Positions 28,747 through 38,121 of a DNA stretch of 64,000 bases are shown here, piece by piece (positions within the stretch are counted from its first letter, which is position 1; each line of letters begins with the position of its first letter). The stretch lies in contig OX337238.1 in NCBI GenBank assembly GCA_946965045.2, forward strand, positions 434,001-498,000, in the 5' to 3' direction. Under the pieces are notes generated by a model. The model ran no database searches, had not been told where the DNA came from, and saw only the letters and a program-made list of their open reading frames with translations. Position numbers and translations under genes: made by a program. This stretch comes from Epithemia pelagica. Its lineage: Eukaryota > Bacillariophyta > Bacillariophyceae > Surirellales > Surirellaceae.

Positions 28747-31700
28747 ATGTCAATGACCAAGCCCAACGAAATTACAGTTCCAACCTTCATGTGCGAGTTA
28801 GACTCACATGCCGACACATGTTGTCTTGGCCGAGGCTGTCACGTTCTGTATCAGACTGACACTGCCGATGTCAGTGGTTTCACGGAAACACTGGGAAAAT
28901 TGAATGAGACCCCAGTCATCACAGGTGTCCTTGCCTACGATGACCCTGAGAGCGGAGCAACCTTCTTGCTCTACTTCCACCAAGCGCTGTACCTCCCTCA
29001 AATCGATCGTTGTCTTTTAAATCCCAATCAGATGAGAGAGGCCGGTGTTTTGGTCAATGACGTCCCTTTGAAGTTTCTACCATCGACAGAACGAAATGAG
29101 AGGGCTCATGCGATCGTAGCTAAAGACTCTGAGGAAAAGGAACTTGTAATCCCAATGGACTTGCGTGGGATCATCAGTCAGTTCAAAGTAAGAAAGCCGA
29201 CCGCACACGAGATCGAGAATCTGGACTCGTGCTATGGGATCGATATGACAAACGCAACACCCGAATGGCGACCGAATGACTCAGCAGCAGAATATGATGC
29301 TGATGAAAGAAAGCTTCGGGATGCGATCGTTCACGACACTATCGTAGAGAAACCTTCAAGGGATCTGCAAGTTGACTCCCTTGTTTCTGTGAGAAGAATC
29401 AATGGGCGCACCATCACCATTGCCAAGACCACGCATACTCGAAAGGGGACAGTGCAGCCACAAGATTTAGCCACACGATGGAATATTGGACTCAAGACAG
29501 CGGAGCGCACCTTTGAAGAAACAACGCAGCTCGGAGTGCGTGACTTCAATGAACATGGTGGCTCTAAGCGTCTGAGACACACTGCCTACCAACTTCGGCA
29601 CCGCCGTCTGCAGGCGGACGTATATACCGATACCTTATTTGCCGAAACAAAATCATTGGACCAACATACATGCGGTCAAATCTTTGCTACCGACTTTGGA
29701 TGGGTGCATTTCGTCCCAATGCGCAAGCGAAGTGAAGCACCATCCACTCTGCCTCCTCTCTTTGACGAATATGGCATATTCAACCATATTGTCCCCGACA
29801 ATGCCCCAGAGCTCACCTCTTTGGAGTTCAAGCGCGTTGCATCAAAGTATGGGTGTCGTCTCAAGCCAGTGGAAGCTTGGACCCCCAATCAAAACCTCGC
29901 CGAGGCTAATATACGCGAGTTGAAACGAATCTATCGGCGAGAGATGCGTCAAAGCAATGCGCCAGCCGTGTTATGGGACCATTGCCTCATGCTAGTGGCA
30001 GAGAGAAGATCACATACATCGCAAGCAAATGGGAATCCGCCTCCAATTCAAATCCTTACGGGCGATACTCCCGATATATCACACTTGATCGAACACAAAT
30101 GGTACGATTTTGTATGGTACAGCAATCCCGGGTTTGAAGGACGAAAGCTTGGGAGATGGCTCGGCCCCAGCCATTCTGTCGGTGAGGCCATGTGTGCCAA
30201 AATACTGACGGAGAAGGGCAAGATCGTACATCGAACGTCTGTCTGGCCCATTACCAGGGCAATGCAAAACGACGAGGCCTTTCGAGAGCAACGTGAACAG
30301 TTCACATCGACTCTTGGAGAAGCACTTGGTGCGAGAATGGCAGGTATCCCTGCTGAAGACGACGATGAGCCCAAGGAGGCTGATACCCCCCTATATGAGC
30401 CATACGAAGACGATGAGCAAGCTGATGTCTCCATGCCAGAAGCTGATCATTATGCTCCGGATTCCTATGACAAATTGATAAGCGCGAAAGTCATGCTCCC
30501 CTTAGGAGATGATAAGCGAAAGGGGACTGTCAAACGTCGGAAACGAGATGCCGACGGCAAAGTGATTGGTACAGCGTCGAGCAATCCGTTGCTTGATACA
30601 AGCCTGTACGAAGTGGAATTCGACGACGGACATACGCAAGCATATGCCGCCAACATTATTGCTGAAAGTATTTTTGAGCAAATAGACGAGGAAGGGAATC
30701 GATATCGCATAATCGACGACATTCTCGACCACAAGAAAGACGCCAGCGCAATCCCAATCTCTGATGGAGAATTTGTGCTGAACGGACGAACGCATAAAAA
30801 GAAGACAACGAGAGGATGGTTCCTCTGTATCCAATGGAAGGATGGGTCCACCAGCTGGGAACGGCTAAAGGACTTGAAGGAATCCTATCCACTGGAATTG
30901 GCCCAATACGCTGTCGCAAATAAGCTGGACAAGGAACCAGCCTTCAACTGGTGGGTACCTTTCACCATCAAGCGCAGTAAACGACTGATCAAGGCCGTCT
31001 CCAGTAGCAAACGGTACATGCGTACATGGCAGAAGTACGGAGTAGAGGTACCGAAGACTGTGGAACGGGCTCTTGAGATCGACAGAGAGACCGGAACAGA
31101 TTATTGGAGGAAGGCCTTGCGACTGGAAATGTCAAAGATCTTTCCTTGTATGAAGATTCTTGAGGAAGGCTCTTCCACCCCCATTGGCTACCAAACTATC
31201 CCGTGCCATATCGTCTTTGACGTTAAAATGGACTTTACACGGAAAGCTCGGTATGTAGCTGGGGGACATAAGACGTCCGAACCAGAAGCTCCAACCTATG
31301 CAAGCGTTGTGAGCAGGGATAGTGTGCGTATTGGCTTCTTGATGGCAGCCTTGAATGGTCTTGACGTGCTAACCGCGGACATTGCCGGTGCCTACTTAAA
31401 TGCACCATGTCTCGAGAAGGTCTGCACGGTTTGCGGATTGGAATTTGGTCCAGAATACAAAGGTCGTATAGCCATCATTACCAGGGCTCTTTATGGCTTA
31501 AAGACAAGCGCTTATGCATGGCGCGAGCTGTTATCATCGACATTACAGACAGATCTCGGATACAAGCCTTGCAGAGCTGATCCAGACGTCTATATCCGAC
31601 CCTCCACCAAGGCTGATGGCATGCGATATTACGAAATGCTTTTTGTCTATACGGATGATATTTTGGTGGTGTCGCATAAACCGCAAGAGACGCTCACTAT

Positions 31701-32727
31701 GCTGGATCATCACTACCTATTGAAGCCTGATTCCATTGGAATACCGAAGATCTATCTCGGTAATCAAGTCGAACAATATGACATAAACAATGATGCGAGT
31801 CAACGGTGCTGGGCCCTTAGTTCGAACAAATATGCCAAGGCCGCCATCCAAAACGTATCAGACTGGTTGGAAGAACGCGGGCGAAAGTTGAAGACACGAG
31901 TATCAACCGTTTTGCCAAGTGGCTATCGCCCAGAAATGGACGTAAGTCCGTATTGTGACGATGAACTCCTGTCCTTTTATCAACAACAACTTGGAGTACT
32001 ACGCTGGTTGGTTGAATTGGGACGCATCGACATCACAACAGAAGTTTCGATGCTTGCTGCCTTTCTAGCAGGACCAAGAGAAGGACACGTGGAGGCCATG
32101 CTACACCTCTTCGCGTACCTAAAATTTCACGATCGTTCTCGATTGGTATTGGACCCGTCGTACATTGAGCACGGGGACGAACCCATGGGGGATTGGACAG
32201 CATTCTACCCCAATGCGAAGGAAGAAGTTCCATTAGACGCACCAGAGCCATTGGGCAACCCTCTACAAATGACTTGCTTCGTTGACTCCGATCACGCCGG
32301 CGACTTATTAACACGACGATCCAGAACTGGAGTTCTCATCTACCTAAATCGGTCACCCATATTGTGGTACAGCAAGAAGCAGACCAGTGTGGAGACTTCT
32401 ACCTTTGGTTCTGAGTTCATGGCCCTCAAAGTGGGCATCGAAATGTTACGCGGTCTACGTTATAAACTACGAATGATGGGAATACCACTTGATGGACACG
32501 CACATGTCCGTTGTGATAACATGTCAGTGGTTTCCAATAGCTCGAAGCCAGAATCAACGTTGAAGAAGAAGTCGAATGCAGTTGCATACCATTACGTTCG
32601 AGAAAATGTGGCAAATGGAGTGTGTCGTATTGCCTATGAGCCATCCACAACTAATTTGGCTGATCTCTTGACGAAGGTCCAAACAGGACCGGAACGAACA
32701 AGACTTGCTGGAATGATCTTGTTTTGA
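28747..32727 (+). CDS. Element A Pol (protease, integrase, RT, RNase H)
   Basis: 1326 aa counted from the ATG at 28747, though the frame is continuous with gag across one TGA. Protease: MCELDSHADTCCLG at about residues 16-29. Integrase: Asp in VYTDTLF (about 291), Asp in VPDNAPEL (about 349), Glu in AEANIRELKR (about 384-390). After the integrase comes an acidic linker, then a chromodomain-like patch FLCIQWKDGSTSWERLKDLK (about 690). RT: YGLKTSAYAWRE and the YTDDILV active site (about 967). RNase H: CFVDSDHAGD (about 1176), SEFMALK, VRCDNMSVV, NLADLLTK. All catalytic residues are present, so the element looks intact and possibly competent. Confidence 0.92.
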   Translation: MSMTKPNEITVPTFMCELDSHADTCCLGRGCHVLYQTDTADVSGFTETLGKLNETPVITGVLAYDDPESGATFLLYFHQALYLPQIDRCLLNPNQMREAGVLVNDVPLKFLPSTERNERAHAIVAKDSEEKELVIPMDLRGIISQFKVRKPTAHEIENLDSCYGIDMTNATPEWRPNDSAAEYDADERKLRDAIVHDTIVEKPSRDLQVDSLVSVRRINGRTITIAKTTHTRKGTVQPQDLATRWNIGLKTAERTFEETTQLGVRDFNEHGGSKRLRHTAYQLRHRRLQADVYTDTLFAETKSLDQHTCGQIFATDFGWVHFVPMRKRSEAPSTLPPLFDEYGIFNHIVPDNAPELTSLEFKRVASKYGCRLKPVEAWTPNQNLAEANIRELKRIYRREMRQSNAPAVLWDHCLMLVAERRSHTSQANGNPPPIQILTGDTPDISHLIEHKWYDFVWYSNPGFEGRKLGRWLGPSHSVGEAMCAKILTEKGKIVHRTSVWPITRAMQNDEAFREQREQFTSTLGEALGARMAGIPAEDDDEPKEADTPLYEPYEDDEQADVSMPEADHYAPDSYDKLISAKVMLPLGDDKRKGTVKRRKRDADGKVIGTASSNPLLDTSLYEVEFDDGHTQAYAANIIAESIFEQIDEEGNRYRIIDDILDHKKDASAIPISDGEFVLNGRTHKKKTTRGWFLCIQWKDGSTSWERLKDLKESYPLELAQYAVANKLDKEPAFNWWVPFTIKRSKRLIKAVSSSKRYMRTWQKYGVEVPKTVERALEIDRETGTDYWRKALRLEMSKIFPCMKILEEGSSTPIGYQTIPCHIVFDVKMDFTRKARYVAGGHKTSEPEAPTYASVVSRDSVRIGFLMAALNGLDVLTADIAGAYLNAPCLEKVCTVCGLEFGPEYKGRIAIITRALYGLKTSAYAWRELLSSTLQTDLGYKPCRADPDVYIRPSTKADGMRYYEMLFVYTDDILVVSHKPQETLTMLDHHYLLKPDSIGIPKIYLGNQVEQYDINNDASQRCWALSSNKYAKAAIQNVSDWLEERGRKLKTRVSTVLPSGYRPEMDVSPYCDDELLSFYQQQLGVLRWLVELGRIDITTEVSMLAAFLAGPREGHVEAMLHLFAYLKFHDRSRLVLDPSYIEHGDEPMGDWTAFYPNAKEEVPLDAPEPLGNPLQMTCFVDSDHAGDLLTRRSRTGVLIYLNRSPILWYSKKQTSVETSTFGSEFMALKVGIEMLRGLRYKLRMMGIPLDGHAHVRCDNMSVVSNSSKPESTLKKKSNAVAYHYVRENVANGVCRIAYEPSTTNLADLLTKVQTGPERTRLAGMILF

Positions 32728-32874
32728 GTACGTTTCCCGCCGCCTGGAAGGGTCAGGGTACGTCCTGCACTCATATGAGTCTCTAAAAGCAGGTTTATGT
32801 TGCACGAAGAACTGAGTGATGGAGGATGCACAATTCACTCGACGACAATAGCGAACGAGAACTTGTGAGGGGAC

Positions 32875-32988
32875 CAAGAAGCGCGACCGATATTGAGCGA
32901 ATTTTAAGCGAATAGCTAACCCCATGAGGGGCAAACGGTCTAGGTCTCACTTGTAGAATTTTCCTCTATGAACGATGGCGTAATTTGG
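32875..32988 (+). repeat. 3' LTR of element A
   Basis: 114 bp, identical to 26754-26867, preceded by a purine-rich tract. Confidence 0.85.
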
Positions 32989-33487
32989 GAGGACAAGGTG
33001 CTTTTGCAAAAGCCTTCGCTCACATCAATGCCAGTACAGAGGAGAGTTCAATGAGGAGATGCTGGCCATCAAGTGGAGAAGAGAGGGCATGGCCACCGCT
33101 GGCATTAAGATTCCTTCTTTTCTATTCTACTTATACTTAGTACTACACCCTACATACGTGGCTTATGTACTAGTTCTACACGATGGACGTGCTGTCCTAT
33201 AAACTTTTGGGATGATACATCATTCGCTTCGTCCCGTGTCCCGTGTCCCGTGCGTGTGCATGGTGCATGGTACATGGTGCATGACGCATGACCGTGGACC
33301 GAAGCCCGAAGACGGAAGACCCTTTGCCTCTTTGAGTCAGAAGTCAGAATCTCGTGGCGCAAACAGATTCTGTGTTCTCGACGGCCTGTAGATAAGATTT
33401 ACTCTACTATAATCTTGTTGTACTTGCAGCTTGGAAAGACTCGGATTCGGGATTCGGGGGCTATACCATCTTCATGAGCTTCCGTAA

Positions 33488-33635
33488 ATTGCGTAACTTA
33501 AGAACCACCAAATGTCCTCCTTTTAGGCAAAATGGTGCTTATCTTCCGCACATTAACGTTAGGGTAGCCGTAGTACGATGTCCTACGAAATGGCCCAAAT
33601 GGTGCTTATAAGCGGCGGTTCTTAAGTTCCGCAAT
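33488..33635. repeat. 148-bp foldback element
   Basis: Arms attgcgtaacttaagaacc (left) and ggttcttaagttccgcaat (right) are inverted complements with one mismatch, enclosing about 105 bp that includes two copies of aaatggtgcttat. MITE-like. Confidence 0.6.
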
Positions 33636-34137
33636 CTTCTACCATCTTCTTACTCTCTTGCTCTATAGTCGATAGGAAGTACGAATACGCATATCGCATA
33701 TGTTATTGCTAATTCTTTTTCCTATGCTTAGTTCTCTGGTTCCTTGGTCCAGCAACAGGTTTCCTTTCTTCTTGCATGACCGCGAAGTCATGCGGTCCGC
33801 TGGACTTCTTTTTTCTGATTTGTACATTTTATACCATTGTGGCGCATAACTACCTACGCTATGTTTTGCCTGGGACGTAGTCAAGCGCTGAATCTATCAT
33901 ATCTCTGTTTGACGCTGTTCCAATCCACCCGCAAGGCTCCTCAGTTCCATAATATTCCTCACACCTCAACCGTCAACCCTGCATAGGAAAACTCTACACG
34001 AGACAAGAGAAATCAGGCTGTTCCTCGAGCACGACAAAACCAATCTGAAAACGTGACACGTCATCAATTTACATCATCTTGACGTCATATTTCACTGCAC
34101 AGTTTTTGTTGGCCCTCCATTCCGACAAATCCAAAGC

Positions 34138-34165
34138 TCAGGATTTGTCGGCCGACAAATCCTGA
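34138..34165. repeat. 28-bp perfect palindrome
   Basis: The half-site TCAGGATTTGTCGG is followed directly by its exact reverse complement. A third partial copy (ccgacaaatcc) sits about 17 bp upstream at 34122-34132. It could be a dimeric factor site or a cruciform. Confidence 0.7.
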
Positions 34166-34655
34166 AATAGCATTAGGGATTGTGTTATCTTTATTCTAGT
34201 GTACATATGGGATAGAGAAACTTCCAGCGCGCGTTCTGGACTTCAGCGGCGCGCGTTCGACTCCAACGGTCCCCCAATCCCTAATGAAGTATTCCAACTT
34301 TCGAATAGTATTGGTATTCAATTCCACAGAGTACTTTTGGGGAGTGTTGGGGACGCGGGCTCTTGTTTTGGTTTTGGTTTTGGTTTTGCTCGAGGATGGA
34401 AAAACTGGCCAATGTGAAAATTCTCCACGTTCTCAAATTGGTTTTGTCGTGCTCGAGGAACGGCCTCAAGAAGGAAATCACCCCCACCACACCCAAAAGT
34501 TCCGTACGTGCTCGTTGCCCACACGGTAGTTCATAGGAGTACGCATTCTACAGCGGCAACGCGCGAGTTCGAGAAGTGGAAGGAAAGAACCAATCTTGAC
34601 AAAATTATAAAGCCATTTACTCCTACCTCGGAATAAAGACCCATCACCATTCACC

Positions 34656-35858
34656 ATGCCCCTTCGTAACTTGGGCCAGCTGAACTCGGCCGACATTTCA
34701 GCTCTGCTCTCGGCCGCATCCAATCCGCCGTCACAGCTAGGAGCATCCAATGTGTCACCCGCTGTGGCAAACCTTCTTTTGGCGCAACAGCAACAGCAAC
34801 AGGTTCACAATCGGGCGCATGTTGCCGCCCCACATACGCTGGCTTCTCTCGGTTTAAACTCACCTGCCTCCATGGCGTCCTCGCTTCCACATTCGGAATC
34901 ACTTCAAACATCCGGTTTGTTGTCAGCGCTGCTTCGTCAGCAGGAACGTGAAGAGCAGAAGAAAGCGGCCTTGCTCCATCAGCTCAATAGTGCACTGGTT
35001 CAGCCACCCGCTCCCAGCGCTTCGGACAAACTTGCCATGCTTCTTCAGCAAAAGCATCTTTCCGCAGGCCCCGGTAATTCGATGAACTCTCTTTCTCTTG
35101 TGGGTAGCAGTGTTCCAGTTTTGTCTCAGCAAAGCCCTGACCCATTTTGCGGTCTTCGTCAAGGAAACCAGCAGCACTTGGACTCCATTGCGATTGCCAA
35201 GCTTCTCCAATCTCAACAACAACAAGGCTCAGTTCCTGGACCACCACAAGTCGCTCCTCAAGCTCCCACGTCATCTGGAGATGTCGCTGCCGCCGCTGTT
35301 CTAGCCGCTCAATTGGGTGGTGATTCCGCGGCTGCGGTGGCTCTCTTGGATAACGCCGCTATTTCCTCTCTTCCAGCGGAACGAAGAAGGAAGGGTCGCA
35401 CCGGAACCTTCCCTCAGAAACTTCATCAGATGCTTTCGGATCTAGAACGTGAAGAAGGTGGAATCGAAATTGCGTCCTTTTTACCGCATGGTCGTGCTTT
35501 TGCTATCCACAAACCACGAGATTTTGTCAAGCATGTCATGCCCAAGTATTTCCGAATGAGCCGATTCAGCAGCTTTCAACGCCAGTTGAATCTATATGAT
35601 TTCCAGCGAATCACGGAAGGACCCGATAAGGGCTCCTATTATCACGAATTGTTTGTCCAAGGGCGTCCGATTCTCTCGACCATGATGAAGCGAAATAAGA
35701 TCAAGGGCGTCAAGAATATGAAACCGGCGAACGATGGTGAGAATCACGATGCCGCCGAAGAGGATGAAGATATGAATCATCCTACCGAAACTGATAACAA
35801 GGAACACGAAGAAGAAGAGGAAGTCCAAGGGAAAGCTGACGAGCTTGACGCAGAATAA
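34656..35858 (+). CDS. HSF: Heat-shock-factor-type transcription factor
   Basis: 400 aa, no intron, ATG at 34656. The HSF DNA-binding domain lies late, at about residues 248-345: GTFPQKLHQMLSDLEREEG, IEIASFLPHGRAFAIHKPRD, HVMPKYFRMSRFSSFQRQLN, LYDFQRITEGPDKGSYYHEL. The winged-helix recognition helix (SRFSSFQRQLNLYDF) is intact. The N-terminal 240 residues are Ser/Leu/Gln/Ala-rich, with Gln runs and LLxQQ repeats resembling activation or dimerisation segments. The C-terminus is acidic after a basic KRNKIKGVKN stretch. Diatom genomes carry expanded HSF families; a stress role should not be assumed from the family name. Confidence 0.92.
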   Translation: MPLRNLGQLNSADISALLSAASNPPSQLGASNVSPAVANLLLAQQQQQQVHNRAHVAAPHTLASLGLNSPASMASSLPHSESLQTSGLLSALLRQQEREEQKKAALLHQLNSALVQPPAPSASDKLAMLLQQKHLSAGPGNSMNSLSLVGSSVPVLSQQSPDPFCGLRQGNQQHLDSIAIAKLLQSQQQQGSVPGPPQVAPQAPTSSGDVAAAAVLAAQLGGDSAAAVALLDNAAISSLPAERRRKGRTGTFPQKLHQMLSDLEREEGGIEIASFLPHGRAFAIHKPRDFVKHVMPKYFRMSRFSSFQRQLNLYDFQRITEGPDKGSYYHELFVQGRPILSTMMKRNKIKGVKNMKPANDGENHDAAEEDEDMNHPTETDNKEHEEEEEVQGKADELDAE

Positions 35859-36076
35859 CTCAAGTCGTGAAGTGTTCTCTTTTGGGATTTTGGTTTAAAT
35901 CATTTTTGCTTCGGTGTGAAGATAAGCGAAGATCATATCTCATATTTTTTATTGCATTATTAATTCATTGAACCAACATTTTGTTGTCTTTATAGGAGTC
36001 GTTCATAGAGAAAAGATAGTACGAGAGAGGTGGATTGGACGGTCTTTATGGCCAAAGAAAAGGTAGCACACATAGT

Positions 36077-37750
36077 ATGGATGAATCGTCCGCAGTCGCA
36101 CTTTTCGGTTGGAAGCGACGATGGGCGATTCATAGCCGCTCTGACTTTGTAAGAGAGATCAAGGACGAAAGGGACTTGGTACTTTGTACGGACCCTTGCT
36201 CACACATGGACGATGACAAAAAGCTGATGGAGTTGATCTCCATGGGATTTGATCCGACACAATGCTTCCTTGCTCTTCAAAATGTGAACGGAAATATGGA
36301 AAGTGCACTGAATCTCTTATTGTCGGGTGAAGAGTTACATGAGCACTCTCTCGATCATGGTTTTGGAGCGACTGCTCCGAGTGGTGGTGGTCCTCGCCGT
36401 AGACCTTCTCCTCCTACCATGGTTCATTGCTCCTTCAGTCAATACAGTTTGGAAAATGGACGCTCCGCTTGCACTTGTATTGCTCTCAAAGCGGCCGAAA
36501 TCATACTGGATCGAGCCAAGACCATACAGGACGACAATATGGGATCCATCGTTACGGATACTCTACTGCAGAACGCAATCGTTCAGGGAGTTGAGATCTA
36601 CAACAATTTGAAGCGGGCTGACTCGACAATGAGCGAACATAAGTCAGCTCAAGAAGTCCTTTTGACTGGTGGCTTTCCTTGTTTGAATCAACATGGTGAT
36701 GTGGAACAAGGTATGCTGTCTCGCAGTCACAAGAATGATGATCCGTTGGGATTGTACAATCTTCTCAAAGCCAGTCATGATGCTCAAGAGTGGACGTGCG
36801 TCTTGATCACCAAACCACCCGAAACTGTACTGGTGGTTCTTTCGCCCGAACACAATGGCAAGTCTTTCTTTATTTTGGTGGATTCACATCCACGCCCCAA
36901 TCAATTTGGTTCACAGGGGTCTTACGCAAGGATTCACTCAAACTTGAGTGATTTGGTGGAGGATTCCTTGGAGAGGATTTTTCCATTTACAGATCTTGGG
37001 CCAGATATACCACCTCTCATGGCTGCAATGTACAACCAATTTGACTTATATCGGTTTCGACAACTGCAACAGCAACCAAAAGAACATGAGAGACCCGATA
37101 TGCGACAGATGGATAGTCTGTCCCAAGCCAATGACCTGGAGCATCAAGATAATGGTAGCCAATCCGAAATGAATGACATGGGAACAGAACAGAGGAACAG
37201 AAATCAACAGATGCAGGACGGAAAACCGACGGCTGTCCAGACTAGCATTCCAGGAAATAATGCAGATCAATCCGCAACAAAAGATTCAGGACAGAAACGC
37301 AAGGATCCAGATGCTTCAATATCAGATCATGTGACGCAGGGCTCTAGATTGGTTGATGGATCAAGCAAGGTGCGTATGCTTCACGGCAGCGAAACAAAAG
37401 ACCATCATATTCTAGAGGAAAGTACCAAGTCAGATGCTCCGCTGTCGACGCCTGGAATAACAGGTCAAGCCAACGACAGTGACGGTCCCATTCCTATGGC
37501 AAGTGTTGCAAAAACTGAAGCAAGTTTATCGGACAACAACGGAGAAAAGTGTTTGGATGTTACCATGCGGCAAGATCACGTCGCGGCCGCAGAAAGCAGA
37601 TTGTTGGCACAGCCGAGAAACGAGTCGGAGGTCTCCGACATTTCAGACTGGCAATTAATCGACAGGACTGCGGCAACCGCTTCTGTTGATTCTGTAGACC
37701 GAGTGTCTGAAGGGGGTGACCCAACGCATGACGATGAAGTCTCACTCTAG
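36077..37750 (+). CDS. UBA-domain protein with cysteine-protease-like region
   Basis: 557 aa from the ATG at 36077. A UBA domain occupies about residues 38-80 (KKLMELISMGFDPTQCFLAL, GNMESALNLLL), so ubiquitin binding is likely. Residues about 115-310 form a second domain: HCSFSQYSLENGRSACTCIA near its start and SFFILVDSHPRPNQFG about 150 residues later. This spacing and the NG-x-x-AC-x-C / DSHPR pair resemble the Gln/Cys and Asp-x-His motifs of herpesvirus tegument-type (C76) deubiquitinases. The resemblance is only at motif level and is my inference. The C-terminal 230 residues are polar and disordered, ending WQLIDRTAA. A DUB-like enzyme or a ubiquitin adaptor is plausible. Confidence 0.65.
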   Translation: MDESSAVALFGWKRRWAIHSRSDFVREIKDERDLVLCTDPCSHMDDDKKLMELISMGFDPTQCFLALQNVNGNMESALNLLLSGEELHEHSLDHGFGATAPSGGGPRRRPSPPTMVHCSFSQYSLENGRSACTCIALKAAEIILDRAKTIQDDNMGSIVTDTLLQNAIVQGVEIYNNLKRADSTMSEHKSAQEVLLTGGFPCLNQHGDVEQGMLSRSHKNDDPLGLYNLLKASHDAQEWTCVLITKPPETVLVVLSPEHNGKSFFILVDSHPRPNQFGSQGSYARIHSNLSDLVEDSLERIFPFTDLGPDIPPLMAAMYNQFDLYRFRQLQQQPKEHERPDMRQMDSLSQANDLEHQDNGSQSEMNDMGTEQRNRNQQMQDGKPTAVQTSIPGNNADQSATKDSGQKRKDPDASISDHVTQGSRLVDGSSKVRMLHGSETKDHHILEESTKSDAPLSTPGITGQANDSDGPIPMASVAKTEASLSDNNGEKCLDVTMRQDHVAAAESRLLAQPRNESEVSDISDWQLIDRTAATASVDSVDRVSEGGDPTHDDEVSL

Positions 37751-38121
37751 ATACAGTGTTGGAAGGACAAAAGGGTGTCTCCCTTGTTCTCTTTCTCCAC
37801 TGTACATATATCGTGGTGAAGTGGATCCAATCAAGCTTGAAAATTCTAAATCTACGTACACTGCACATCACCTGTGCCATTATGGATATGGTCAAAGCAA
37901 TACATCGGTTATGGTGCTGAGGGAAGTCTGGAACAGTCATCGACATCTTTGCATGAACAAGGATCAAATCAACCGCATTTCTCCACGATCTATTTTAGTT
38001 TCGACGTAAAAAGGAAAGATGGAATGAAGTCAAGCTACAAGTAATCTTCCCCGAGGAGTTCGTCCAACAATCTTAGTCTCTATGTCCCATAGAAGTGGGA
38101 TAAGCAAAGCGGCAGAGTTGC
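37751..38121. other. Intergenic, convergent 3' flanks
   Basis: No gene, repeat or RNA recognised between the UBA gene (+) and the coiled-coil gene (-). Confidence 0.5.

Larger units (their letters stand above)
26754..32988 (+). mobile_element. Complete Ty1/Copia-type LTR retrotransposon (element A)
   Basis: Terminal direct repeats 26754-26867 and 32875-32988 (114 bp each) are identical by eye, so insertion was recent. They enclose a gag frame and a pol frame with protease, integrase, RT and RNase H in Copia order. The LTRs are unusually short and do not have TG..CA ends (they begin caagaagcgcgacc and end cgtaatttgg). A purine-rich tract (gtgagggga) precedes the 3' LTR. A 4-bp flanking repeat (ggag) is possible but overlaps the LTR edge. 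The tatcaga just after the 5' LTR may be part of a primer-binding site. Confidence 0.9.
32989..34655. other. 1.7-kb intergenic region with foldbacks and palindromes
   Basis: No gene recognised. Just right of element A (about 33030-33110) one frame reads smoothly (FNEEMLAIKWRREGMATAG) and may be the remnant of a gene interrupted by the insertion. Also holds a gtgtccc/catggtgc low-complexity tract (33228-33290), a foldback (33488-33635), a hairpin gcatgac/gtcatgc (about 33774-33795) and a 28-bp palindrome (34138). A CRE-like tgacgtca is at about 34080, 570 bp before the HSF start. Confidence 0.4.

Noticed and set aside
33228-33290. CRISPR-like or satellite array (gtgtcccgtgtcccgtgtcccg, catggtgcatggtacatgg)
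   Set aside because: Short simple-sequence runs without unique spacers; eukaryotic context.
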